A DNA stretch of 19,521 nt from contig JBGAWE010000071.1 in NCBI GenBank assembly GCA_044227705.1, positions 1 to 19,521 on the forward strand, given 5' to 3'. Position numbers and translations under genes: made by a program. Position 1 is the stretch's first letter. Every line of letters begins with the position of its first letter. This DNA is from JANOQP01 sp044227705 (lineage in GTDB: Bacteria > Bacteroidota > Bacteroidia > Chitinophagales > Saprospiraceae). The notes under the pieces were generated by a model that made no database searches, was not told the DNA's origin, and saw nothing but the letters and a program-made list of their open reading frames with translations. This document shows positions 8,087 through 14,661 of this stretch, one piece after another.

Positions 8087-9994
8087 TCAGCTCGACCAGT
8101 CGGCGTGGTGGCTCTTGCCCGAAGGGTCGTCCGTCCGCCGGAAGGTGTGCGCCCCGAACAGGTCGCGCTGCGCCTGGATGAGGTTGGCGGGCGAGTTGGC
8201 CGTCGTCAGGCCGTTGAGGAAATCGGCCGCCGCGAGAAAGCAGGGCATCGCCAGCCCCGCGCGGACCGCCGCCGAGCAGAGCCTTTCGAGAGCGGGCCGA
8301 CCGGCTGCGACGCGTCGGCGCATCTTTTCATGAAAAACCAGTCCGTCGCCCGTCCGCAAGCAGCCGCGCAATTCGAGCATGAGTCCCGAGCGGATGATGC
8401 AGCCGCCCGTCCAGACGCGGGCGATTTCGGGCAGGTCGAGCCGCCAGCCGAACCGGTCGGACGCGGCGGCAAGCAGGCCGAAGCCCTGGTGGTGGTTGAT
8501 GATTCGGGCGGTCTGATATGCTTTTTTCAAATCGAGCGGGCTGATTTTGGGCGGATTCGATTGGCTTTTTAGAAAAAGCCCGGCCGCACGAAGCCGCTCT
8601 TTTTTCCCAGCAGAAACGAAGCGGGCGAACAGCGCAGCCGCCATCATCGTCGCCGGGTGGCCGAGCGAGGCTGCGGCCTCGACGGCCCAGCTTCCCGTTC
8701 CCTTGTTCGATGCCTCGTCGAGCACGACGTCGAGGAGCGAGCGGCCGTCGGCCTCTTTTTTTCGCAGGATTTGCACGGTGATTTCGAGGAGGAAGCTGTC
8801 GCCCCGTGCGTCGCGCCAGCTTTCGAGGAGGTCGGCGATGGCCGGGTTCGGCATTTTTAGAACATCGCGGCACGCGCCATAAACTTCGGTGAGCAACTGC
8901 ATCTCGGCGTACTCGATTCCGTTGTGCGTCATCTTGACAAAATGGCCCGCCCCGCCCTCGCCCACACGGGCGCAGCACGGATTGCCTTTTGGGTCGCGGG
9001 CCGCGATGCTTTCGAGCTGTTTTTTCACCCTCGAAAAGGCCCTCGCCGAGCCACCGGCCATGATGGCCGGGCCGCGCAGCGCGCCTTCCTCGCCGCCCGA
9101 AACACCCGTTCCGAGCCAGTCGATTTGATGGGCGGAGGCCTGTTTTTGTCGGCGCTCGGTGTCGCGGAAATGGGCGTTGCCGCCATCGATTATCAAGTCG
9201 CCCGCGGCGAGGTGGGGGAGGAGCTCGACCAAAAAAGAATCGGTCGCCGCCTCCGGTATCATCAAAAAGAGGCTGCGCGGCCGGGCAAGCGAGGCGACGA
9301 AACCGGGCAGATCAGAGAAGCCGAGCGAGCCGACCTCCGGGTGCTTTTTCAAAAAATCGGTGGCGACGCCCTCCTCTTTTCCCGGCACCTCCCGGTTGAA
9401 CACGGCGAGCCGGACACCGCGCCCGGCAAAGTTCCGGGCGAGGGCCTTGCCCATCACGCCGAGGCCGACGAGGCCCAGTTCTGCTTCCATTTTCTGTGAA
9501 AAATAGTGGTTTTCGATTCTTTCGGCCAGTAGCTCGGGCGGCTCGGAGATGTCGAGCAGGAGGCTGTCGCCGCCCGGTTTTTCAAAAATATCGAACTGCG
9601 AGCGCAGCAATGCGGGCGGCATGAAATGGCCTTTCCGCCTTTCCAGCCGCTCTGCAACCAGCTCAAAACTGCCGGTCAAAAAGGCCCAGCGGATTTCGCC
9701 TTCGAGGCCTTCGGCGAGGCGGTCGCGGTAGCTTTTTTTCAACGCCGAACAGGCGAGGACGAGCGGCCCGTCGGCCGATTTCTCGCGCAGCAACTCGTTG
9801 AGCCGCGCCAGCCAACCGGCCCGGTCGTCGTCGTCGAGGGGTTGGCCGGAGCGCATCTTTTCGATGTTGGCGGGCGGGTGGAAATCGTCGGCGTCGAAAA
9901 AAGGGAGGCCATTTCGCTCGGCCACGAGCCGTCCGACGGTGGTCTTTCCGCTGCCCGCGACGCCCGCGACGACGATTGCTCTCGGCATGGGCAT
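8087..9994 (-). CDS. gntK-gnd: Bifunctional gluconokinase / 6-phosphogluconate dehydrogenase (GntK-Gnd fusion)
   Basis: One uninterrupted frame of 635 residues holds two complete cytoplasmic enzymes. Residues 1 to about 165 are a gluconokinase: the P-loop is GVAGSGKTT (11-19), then DADDFHPPANIEKM, and LACSALKKSYRD. It would make 6-phosphogluconate from gluconate and ATP. Residues 169-635 are a full-length decarboxylating 6-phosphogluconate dehydrogenase. They show GLGVMG (177-182), VFNRE (an Asn-Arg pair typical of NADP binding), IDGGNAHF, GTGVSGGEEGAL and KMTHNGIEY with catalytic Lys354 and Glu361, then ARIINHHQGF and WTGGCIIRS, ending in the GAHTFRRTD block. The join has no linker: the dehydrogenase's natural Met1 is kept as Met169. 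The start is ATG 9994 (or 9988), 8 bases after the VOC gene. The frame extends further upstream, but that part overlaps the VOC gene and resembles nothing. Confidence 0.93.
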   Translation of the reverse strand: MPMPRAIVVAGVAGSGKTTVGRLVAERNGLPFFDADDFHPPANIEKMRSGQPLDDDDRAGWLARLNELLREKSADGPLVLACSALKKSYRDRLAEGLEGEIRWAFLTGSFELVAERLERRKGHFMPPALLRSQFDIFEKPGGDSLLLDISEPPELLAERIENHYFSQKMEAELGLVGLGVMGKALARNFAGRGVRLAVFNREVPGKEEGVATDFLKKHPEVGSLGFSDLPGFVASLARPRSLFLMIPEAATDSFLVELLPHLAAGDLIIDGGNAHFRDTERRQKQASAHQIDWLGTGVSGGEEGALRGPAIMAGGSARAFSRVKKQLESIAARDPKGNPCCARVGEGGAGHFVKMTHNGIEYAEMQLLTEVYGACRDVLKMPNPAIADLLESWRDARGDSFLLEITVQILRKKEADGRSLLDVVLDEASNKGTGSWAVEAAASLGHPATMMAAALFARFVSAGKKERLRAAGLFLKSQSNPPKISPLDLKKAYQTARIINHHQGFGLLAAASDRFGWRLDLPEIARVWTGGCIIRSGLMLELRGCLRTGDGLVFHEKMRRRVAAGRPALERLCSAAVRAGLAMPCFLAAADFLNGLTTANSPANLIQAQRDLFGAHTFRRTDDPSGKSHHADWSS

Positions 9995-10002
9995 GGCATT
10001 TT

Positions 10003-10374
10003 TCAGGCTCCGATTTGCTCGCCGAACATCGCCCGGTGCCCGTCGACGGTGCAGATGCCGAACTCGCGCATCCCCCACGGCTGGCTGCGCAGCGGGTACA
10101 TGATCTCCGCGCCACGCGCCGCCAGTTCGTCGTGCAGCGCGTCGACGCCCTCGACCTCGACATAGGCGAAATAAGAGTGGTTGCGCGTCTCGTGGGCCGA
10201 GCGGTCGTCGGCGCACTCGCCGAGCATGACCACGAAGCCGCCCCGCGAGAGCTGGTGCCAGCCATCGGCCTGCCAGTCGGTTTTCATCCCGAGTTTTTCT
10301 TTATAAAAACTGACGGACTTCTGTAAGTCCTTGACTGCCAGCACATAGCGAGGCGTTTTGATGGTAAAGCTCAT
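10003..10374 (-). CDS. VOC superfamily protein (glyoxalase / bleomycin-resistance-like)
   Basis: A 123-residue cytoplasmic protein with the paired beta-alpha-beta-beta-beta layout of the vicinal-oxygen-chelate fold. The first module reads TPRYVLAVKDLQKSVSFYKEKLGM, and the second starts at YFAYVEVEGVDALHDELAARGA. It ends with the strand pair MREFGICTVDGHRAMFGEQ, a common close for this family. VOC proteins include glyoxalases, dioxygenases and antibiotic-binding proteins, and the sequence does not decide between them. The ATG at 10374 lies 9 bases after the stop of the outer-membrane barrel gene, and its stop is 8 bases before the gluconokinase start, so it is very likely translated from the same message. 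A role in sugar-acid or aldehyde handling would fit the context but is only a guess. Confidence 0.88.
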   Translation of the reverse strand: MSFTIKTPRYVLAVKDLQKSVSFYKEKLGMKTDWQADGWHQLSRGGFVVMLGECADDRSAHETRNHSYFAYVEVEGVDALHDELAARGAEIMYPLRSQPWGMREFGICTVDGHRAMFGEQIGA

Positions 10375-10383
10375 GCCAAAAGT

Positions 10384-11505
10384 CTACAGCCCGAGCGTCA
10401 CGCCGAGCGAGAGGAGGTTGAAGTCGTAGTTCGGGTTTTCGTCGAAGAGGTTGCTCATGTCGAGCTTGGCCGCGAGGTACAGCTCCTTGAAGCCGAAGCC
10501 GCCCATGAGGCCGTAGTTGTACTTGCGCAGGCCGAGCGCATCGCGGCGGGTGCGCTTTATCTCGAAAGGGTTGGCGGCGTACTCGACCGTCTGGCGGCTG
10601 CGAGTGCGGATGCCGACAAAGGGGCCAGCCTCCACTTTTATCCGCTTGGTGAGCATCGCCTCGGCCAGCAACGGCACCTCGATATAGCTGACCGTCAGCT
10701 TGTTGGTCTTCGACTGCGCTATTTCGGGGTCGGTGACGAAGACGGGCTTGCCCGCGTCGACCAAAAGCTGGTAGTCCGAAATCTGCTCCAGCTTCACCCG
10801 GTCGAAGACGAGGCCGCACTTGAGGTTGAACTTCGAGTTGCGGAACTGGTCGCGGCTCTCGCGCAGCTTCCTCATGTTGAACTTGCCGCCGCCGCCGAAC
10901 GAGAAGTTGTCGGTCGTGTCGCGCTTGCCCAATCGCGTGCGCAGCAGCAAGGCGAATCGGCGGTGGCGGCTCTGGGCGAAGTCGAAATTGGGGTTCTCCG
11001 CGTCGCCGCCCGGTTTGTAGCTGCCGATGACGTCGGCCACGCCCCACGAAAAGCCCCATGAGAAAACGGTGCGCGGCGACTTCTTCCTGAACATCGAAAA
11101 TGGGCTTTTCCCGCCGCCCATGCCGCCGCCGCCTGTGAAGGTCGAGTCCATCGGCGGCCACGAAGGGGTGGAAGCCGAGTCGGCGATTTCCGCCATCGAG
11201 GTCGTGTCGGGCGGCCAGACGGTGCGCGAGCTGACGGTCGACCAACAGGCGTCGAGCCGGTAATAAGTGGCGGCGACGGAGTCGTTGAGGGTCTTCGTGA
11301 AATAGCCGGTCTGGGTGGAATCGGCCAAAAGCAGCTCGATTTTGGCCAGTTCGGCATGGACGGCGGCGAGCCGAGCGCCGATTTGGGTCTCGAGGGCGGG
11401 GTTCATCGAGTCTTTGACGGCGGTCGGCGGGGCGGTTTGGGAAAGGAGGCTTTTCGCAAAAAAGAGGGCGGCCAGAAAGGGGACAGTTTTCGAGATGAAT
11501 CGCAT
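10384..11505 (-). CDS. Predicted outer-membrane beta-barrel protein (PorT-like)
   Basis: A 373-residue exported protein of unknown function. The start at 11505 is chosen because it gives a clean signal peptide (MRFISKTVPFLAALFFAKSLLSQ); an ATG seven codons upstream at 11526 is also possible. After the signal comes a helical stretch (about 34-85), then a low-complexity linker with a run of glycines around one Met (about 125-132). The C-terminal part has alternating strand patterns such as YIEVPLLAEAMLTKRIKVEAGPFVGIRT and a final strand ending SLGVTLGL, like the PorT/outer-membrane barrel family of Bacteroidota. It is the first gene of the minus-strand block that continues with the VOC and gluconate genes, and is divergent from a small membrane-protein gene. 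Its place suggests co-expression with gluconate metabolism, but no transport role can be shown. Confidence 0.75.
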   Translation of the reverse strand: MRFISKTVPFLAALFFAKSLLSQTAPPTAVKDSMNPALETQIGARLAAVHAELAKIELLLADSTQTGYFTKTLNDSVAATYYRLDACWSTVSSRTVWPPDTTSMAEIADSASTPSWPPMDSTFTGGGGMGGGKSPFSMFRKKSPRTVFSWGFSWGVADVIGSYKPGGDAENPNFDFAQSRHRRFALLLRTRLGKRDTTDNFSFGGGGKFNMRKLRESRDQFRNSKFNLKCGLVFDRVKLEQISDYQLLVDAGKPVFVTDPEIAQSKTNKLTVSYIEVPLLAEAMLTKRIKVEAGPFVGIRTRSRQTVEYAANPFEIKRTRRDALGLRKYNYGLMGGFGFKELYLAAKLDMSNLFDENPNYDFNLLSLGVTLGL

Positions 11506-11552
11506 GCTTGGTGAAATTTTGGTCATCGAATTCGCGCCAAAACTAACAGCGT

Positions 11553-11610
11553 TTTCGGATTGGGGTTTTCGGTTTTCGGCCGCCCAAAATCCAAAACCGG
11601 CAATCCGAAA
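11553..11610. repeat. Long imperfect inverted repeat between divergent genes
   Basis: Arms of about 27 bases (11553-11579 and 11584-11610) can pair with a few mismatches around a 4-base centre. The outer part, TTTCGGATTG against CAATCCGAAA, is perfect. It lies between the start of the outer-membrane barrel gene (-) and the small membrane-protein gene (+), so it could be a regulatory hairpin, a two-way operator or a dispersed repeat unit. The sequence alone does not say which. Confidence 0.6.
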
Positions 11611-11652
11611 TCGCTTTTAGCTTCGCCCGAAAATCAACCGGCGGGCAGCTTC

Positions 11653-11997
11653 ATGGAGAAAGCGGACAAGCAGCGAAACGGCTATTTCTGGTTCCACCTT
11701 TTCATCACAGCACTGGCTTGGCTGGCCCCGTTCCTCGTCGATTGGCGTGTGATGGCGGCGGTCGCCGGGCTGCTGACGCTGCAGTTTCTCGTCCTCGGCC
11801 GCTGCATCCTCAACCGGGCGCACGGCCTCGAAGGGGACGGCGACGCCACTTTTTACAGCCACCTGTTCGAGTCCGCCGGTCTGCGGCCCGACCGGGCGCG
11901 GCTCAAAAAGGTGGTCCACCGCTGGCTCTACCCGGCCCTCGCGGCGGCGGCTTTCGGGTGGCAGGTGGGCCTCGGCTTCAAGCCGGTTTTGTTTTGA
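11653..11997 (+). CDS. Small predicted inner-membrane protein of unknown function
   Basis: A 114-residue protein that I do not recognise. The start at 11653 (MEKADKQRNGYFWF) is chosen because a charged head is followed at once by a membrane segment; the frame is open further upstream, but that part reads through the intergenic inverted repeat. Three hydrophobic segments are visible, about 11-29, 33-53 and 92-108. Between the second and third lies a soluble stretch with HGLEGDGDATFYSHLFESAGL and a basic KKVVHRW. It is the first of three + strand genes, 40 bases before the next one. Codon use is like its neighbours and the gene looks real, but its function is unknown. Confidence 0.7.
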   Translation: MEKADKQRNGYFWFHLFITALAWLAPFLVDWRVMAAVAGLLTLQFLVLGRCILNRAHGLEGDGDATFYSHLFESAGLRPDRARLKKVVHRWLYPALAAAAFGWQVGLGFKPVLF

Positions 11998-12007
11998 TTT
12001 TTTTTCA
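11970..12007 (+). terminator. Weak terminator or attenuator candidate after the first membrane-protein gene
   Basis: A small 5-base stem (11973-11977 with 11981-11985) at the very end of the coding region is followed by T-rich DNA including nine consecutive T residues around the stop codon. The stem is short, so this may only lower read-through into the next gene or may do nothing. Confidence 0.3.
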
Positions 12008-12037
12008 AGCCAACTCTCATCTTAAACAAATTCGACC

Positions 12038-12502
12038 ATGCAAACCGGCCTCCTCCACACCCACAGCCTGCTGCGCTGGCTCATCATGGGCCTCCTTTTT
12101 TGGCTCCTCTACCGGGGCTTTACGCAGCGGCGAGCGGGCGGCGCGTTCACCGAGGGCGACCGCAAGGCCGCGCTCTTCCTCCTCATTTTCACCCACCTGC
12201 AGCTCGTCATCGGCGCCATCCAGTGGTTCACCGGCGCGTGGGGCATCCGCATGCTCGACCAGATGACGATGGGCGATGCGATGCACTCGCGCATCCACCG
12301 CTTCTTCCTCGTCGAGCACTCGGTCGGGATGCTCATCGCGATTGTTTTGATAACCGTCGGCTACTCGCGCTCCAAGCGCGCCTCGGGAGACGCGGCGAAG
12401 TGGAACGCGCTCTACTGGCCGCTCGTCTTCGCGCTCGTCGTGCTGCTCGCCACCATCCCGTGGCCGCTGCGCGAGGTCGGCGCAGGTCGCGGCTGGTTCT
12501 GA
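12038..12502 (+). CDS. Four-helix membrane protein, cytochrome-b-like
   Basis: A 154-residue inner-membrane protein. Four hydrophobic segments can be seen, about 10-28, 44-66, 89-110 and 123-142. Histidines occur in or next to them: His7 and His9 at the N-terminus (LLHTHSLLRW), His53 in the second helix, and His83, His87 and His94 around the third. Similar small Bacteroidota proteins are often labelled cytochrome B-like because of this pattern, and haem binding is possible but not shown. The ATG at 12038 is 40 bases after the upstream membrane-protein gene, and the stop is 21 bases before the coiled-coil gene, so the three are likely one transcript. Confidence 0.8.
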   Translation: MQTGLLHTHSLLRWLIMGLLFWLLYRGFTQRRAGGAFTEGDRKAALFLLIFTHLQLVIGAIQWFTGAWGIRMLDQMTMGDAMHSRIHRFFLVEHSVGMLIAIVLITVGYSRSKRASGDAAKWNALYWPLVFALVVLLATIPWPLREVGAGRGWF

Positions 12503-12523
12503 CCTCAACCCAAAATTTTTGAC

Positions 12524-13066
12524 ATGAAAGAAATCTTCGGCGACCCCGCCAACCTCGACGAGCGCTCGCTCGAATTCTTGGCCCGTTCCATCGAGCAGAA
12601 CAACCTGCCCGGCTTCGACTTCTTGGAGTTCAAGAAATCGGTCAACGCCCTCCTCAAACTCGGCATGGACGAGCCGACGGCCCACCGCTCCGTCTTCGCC
12701 ACCGCCTCCACGATGGGGCTGACAAAGGAGAAGCTCGTCGAGTCGCTCGGCTACTACCGCAACATCGTCGAGAAGGAAAAGGCCGCTTTCTACGACGCGC
12801 TCTCCGCGCAGACCCATGAGAAGGTCGATTCAAAGAAGGCGGAAACCGCCCGGCTGCGCGACCAGATCGAGCGCAACAAGGCGGAGATCGCCCGGCTGCA
12901 GGACGAGGTCGCGGGATGGCTCGCCGCCATCGACGAGGCGGAAAAACTGACCGGCATCGAGTCGGAAAAACTGGAGAAGAACCGGGCCGCGTTCGAGTTC
13001 ACCCACGCCGAGGCCATGCTGCGGCTGGACAAGGAGTTGGAAAAAATCCACCAGAACCTGGGTTGA
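12524..13066 (+). CDS. Conserved coiled-coil protein of unknown function
   Basis: A 180-residue, highly charged, probably cytoplasmic protein. The N-terminal half (about 1-90) is a small helical region containing LPGFDFLEFKKSV, GMDEPTAHRSVFATASTMGLTKEKL and YYRNIVEKEK. The second half (about 95-178) is a long helix rich in Glu, Lys, Ala and Leu with heptad-like spacing (RLRDQIERNKAEIARLQDEVAG), which points to a coiled coil. There is no signal peptide or membrane segment. I recall similar hypothetical proteins in other Bacteroidota but know of no function. It is the last gene of the three-gene run and is followed 10 bases later by a strong terminator. A structural or scaffold role for the neighbouring membrane proteins is conceivable but unsupported. 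Confidence 0.82.
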   Translation: MKEIFGDPANLDERSLEFLARSIEQNNLPGFDFLEFKKSVNALLKLGMDEPTAHRSVFATASTMGLTKEKLVESLGYYRNIVEKEKAAFYDALSAQTHEKVDSKKAETARLRDQIERNKAEIARLQDEVAGWLAAIDEAEKLTGIESEKLEKNRAAFEFTHAEAMLRLDKELEKIHQNLG

Positions 13067-13076
13067 TGCCGAAAGC

Positions 13077-13114
13077 AAAAAGGCCCGCCCCGAAACTTCG
13101 GGGCGGGCCTTTTT
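13077..13114. terminator. Strong bidirectional intrinsic terminator
   Basis: A perfect GC-rich stem (arms 13077-13094 and 13097-13114, including the A and T runs; core GGCCCGCCCCGAA) with a very small loop lies between the convergent coiled-coil and AP2 genes. It has A-runs on the left and T-runs on the right, so it can stop transcription in both directions: the three-gene + strand run and the AP2 gene, whose stop is 3 bases beyond it. Confidence 0.95.
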
Positions 13115-13117
13115 CAA

Positions 13118-13699
13118 TCATCGGCTCGAGGCGGGTTTGAAAATCTTGTTGAGCTTGGCATCCTTCCCGAACAGCCTCCTCGACTCTCGGTTGAAAGCCT
13201 CGGCCGCCTCTTCGGCCGTCTCAAACATCCCGATGTGCACCGGCTTCCCGTTCTGCGAGATGACCGCGCGGAACTTGCGACTCTCCTGGTAGACGCCGAG
13301 GTAGCCGCTCTTGCCGGTCGTCTTGCGCAGGCGGCTGGCCTCGGCGCGGGTGCGCCAGGTGAGGTTGTCGATGCGAGCATCTAGCTTGTCGTCGGACTTC
13401 ATGCCGGCCAGCGGCGTGGTCTCGAGCTTGGGCTTGGGAAGGAATTTCTCGGCGATGATTTTATGGAGATACAGGGTTTCCGTCTCGTACTCACCCTTGT
13501 CAACGCGGCGCGTCTTCTGGAAGACGGCGCAGCCGCTGGAGTGCTTGCGCAGGTTGTTGGCGATGTCGATGGACTTGAGGTAGGGGTCGGTTGTCAACCA
13601 CTCGTGGACTTTTTCGTCCACCTTAACGGCCTCTGTGGGGGCATTTTTGAGCTTTAAGGATTTGAAGAGGTTCATGGCTCTGGTTAAGTTTTGCATCAT
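13118..13699 (-). CDS. AP2-domain protein with degenerate HNH-like region
   Basis: A 193-residue protein that probably binds DNA. The C-terminal part (about 131-184) is an AP2 domain: SGYLGVYQESRKFRAVI, then a short GK turn, then HIGMFETAEEAAEAFNRES and a closing LFGKDAKLN. The middle (about 77-118) resembles HNH homing-endonuclease cores (YLHKIIAEKFLPKPK, then DDKLDARIDNLTWRTRAEAS), but the stretch that normally carries the catalytic His (an NHxDG-type motif) reads PLAGMKSDDK and has none. It is therefore likely a non-cutting DNA-binding protein. The N-terminus contains VHEWLTTDPYLKSI, which I recall from Bacteroidota AP2 proteins. Possible starts are 13699, 13696 and 13675; 13699 is used because a TACATTTG box sits just upstream. 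It converges on the coiled-coil gene at a shared terminator. Confidence 0.85.
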   Translation of the reverse strand: MMQNLTRAMNLFKSLKLKNAPTEAVKVDEKVHEWLTTDPYLKSIDIANNLRKHSSGCAVFQKTRRVDKGEYETETLYLHKIIAEKFLPKPKLETTPLAGMKSDDKLDARIDNLTWRTRAEASRLRKTTGKSGYLGVYQESRKFRAVISQNGKPVHIGMFETAEEAAEAFNRESRRLFGKDAKLNKIFKPASSR

Positions 13700-13725
13700 T
13701 GGTTGAGTGTACTTTTTATCCAAGC

Positions 13726-13733
13726 CAAATGTA
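13726..13733 (-). promoter_or_regulatory. Candidate -7 promoter box (TACATTTG) for the AP2 gene
   Basis: On the - strand this reads TACATTTG, an exact match to the Bacteroidota TAnnTTTG -7 element, 26 bases before the ATG at 13699. A good -33 element is not obvious. Spacing and position make it a reasonable promoter candidate. Confidence 0.4.
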
Positions 13734-13764
13734 TCCCCGTGCTTTCCGGCCGCACCGCATGTTC

Positions 13765-13806
13765 GTTGAAACCGGTTTTGGTGCCGTTGAAACCGGGTTT
13801 TAGGTC
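13765..13806. repeat. Two imperfect 21-base tandem repeats upstream of the AP2 gene
   Basis: Unit one (13765-13785) and unit two (13786-13806) both begin GTTGAAACCGG and continue with T-run plus GGT-type sequence, with one-base shifts between them. They lie just upstream of the AP2 promoter candidate and before the aquaporin terminator. Confidence 0.65.
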
Positions 13807-13826
13807 GGTGGAATCTTTTTTGAAAA

Positions 13827-13863
13827 CAAAAAAAAATCCGGCCGGGAAAGCCCGGTCGGATTT
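13827..13863 (-). terminator. Intrinsic terminator of the aquaporin gene
   Basis: A 13-base stem with one G-T wobble (arms 13834-13846 and 13851-13863, loop AAAG) is followed on the - strand by a run of T residues (the A-run from 13828). It lies 24 bases after the aquaporin stop and separates that gene from the AP2 gene. Confidence 0.88.
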
Positions 13864-13887
13864 CAAAAAACGGCAAACTTGGGCTGG

Positions 13888-14523
13888 TCAGGCGCGCCCG
13901 TTGACCGCCTGGAAGACCGTCGCCGCAGCGGCCCCGCCTATTACCGGCCCGACAATGTAAATCCACAAATCGCCCCACGAGGCCATGCCCGCCGTCGCGA
14001 TGCCGAAGCCGACGGCCGGGTTGAACGCGCCGCCCGAGACCGGGCCGAGCGCATAGACCATCGCCAAGACCGTGAAGCCGATGGCGATGCCGTAGAAGTC
14101 CTCGCCCTTGTTGGCGACGGTCGTGGCGACGTTGAGCACGACCCACGCCAGCGCGAACGTGCCGAGGAACTCCGCCCCGAGCGCGGCGAACGGCTCGAAA
14201 TGGCCCGGTGCGATGGCGTCGGCCTTGCCGATGGCCCCGAGCAGGAAGCGGCCGACGAGCGCGGCCGACATCCCGCCGAAGATTTGCGAGACGACGTAGT
14301 AGGGCACCTCGCCCGCCGGGCAGCTGCCGCGCATCCAGACGGCGATGGTGACGGCCGGGTTGAAGTGGGCGCCCGAGTGCTGTGCCCCTGCGAAGGCCAT
14401 CGCCATCAGCGCGGAACCGATGGCGAGCGGGGCGAAGGCCCCCGCGCCGTTGTTGACCGCCATGACGATGGTGAGGACGAGGAAGAACGTGCCGACGAAC
14501 TCGGTGAGGTGCTTTTTAGTCAT
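13888..14523 (-). CDS. Aquaporin-family (MIP) channel with unusual selectivity filter
   Basis: A 211-residue inner-membrane channel with six hydrophobic helices and both half-helix NPA motifs, SGAHFNPAVT (Asn55) and GGAFNPAVG (Asn168). It opens with TEFVGTFFLVL, typical of the family, and has the usual length. The second motif is NPAV rather than the NPAR found in AqpZ and most water and glycerol channels, so the arginine of the ar/R filter is replaced by Val171. By hand alignment to AqpZ, the filter Phe is Ile35 and the filter His is Val156. The pore is therefore wider and less polar at that point than in AqpZ, and the solute cannot be assumed to be water. The gene is a single unit with its own terminator and is divergent from the S9 peptidase. 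Confidence 0.92.
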   Translation of the reverse strand: MTKKHLTEFVGTFFLVLTIVMAVNNGAGAFAPLAIGSALMAMAFAGAQHSGAHFNPAVTIAVWMRGSCPAGEVPYYVVSQIFGGMSAALVGRFLLGAIGKADAIAPGHFEPFAALGAEFLGTFALAWVVLNVATTVANKGEDFYGIAIGFTVLAMVYALGPVSGGAFNPAVGFGIATAGMASWGDLWIYIVGPVIGGAAAATVFQAVNGRA

Positions 14524-14661
14524 CTGTGAGAAGCTGTTTATGGTGGAGAAAAGTTGGAATTTCGCCGCAGCCGCTTCGGCTAAAAAGGGCGGCTCGGTGC
14601 GGCCAATTTAGATTGGCGGCAAAGACTTTTTCGACAGTTTCATTTTTAAAAAATCTCTGAA

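Noticed and set aside
9995..10216. In-frame upstream extension of the gluconokinase-dehydrogenase gene
   Set aside because: It overlaps the VOC gene and is Arg-rich without homology; the kinase starts at its P-loop strand just after 9994.
13700..14146. Upstream extension of the AP2 frame into the aquaporin gene
   Set aside because: It crosses the aquaporin terminator and reads antisense-like sequence in another frame of that gene.
14605..14624. CCAATTTAGATTGG inverted repeat between the aquaporin and S9 genes
   Set aside because: Only five paired bases and one mismatch to the promoter consensus on each strand; likely chance.
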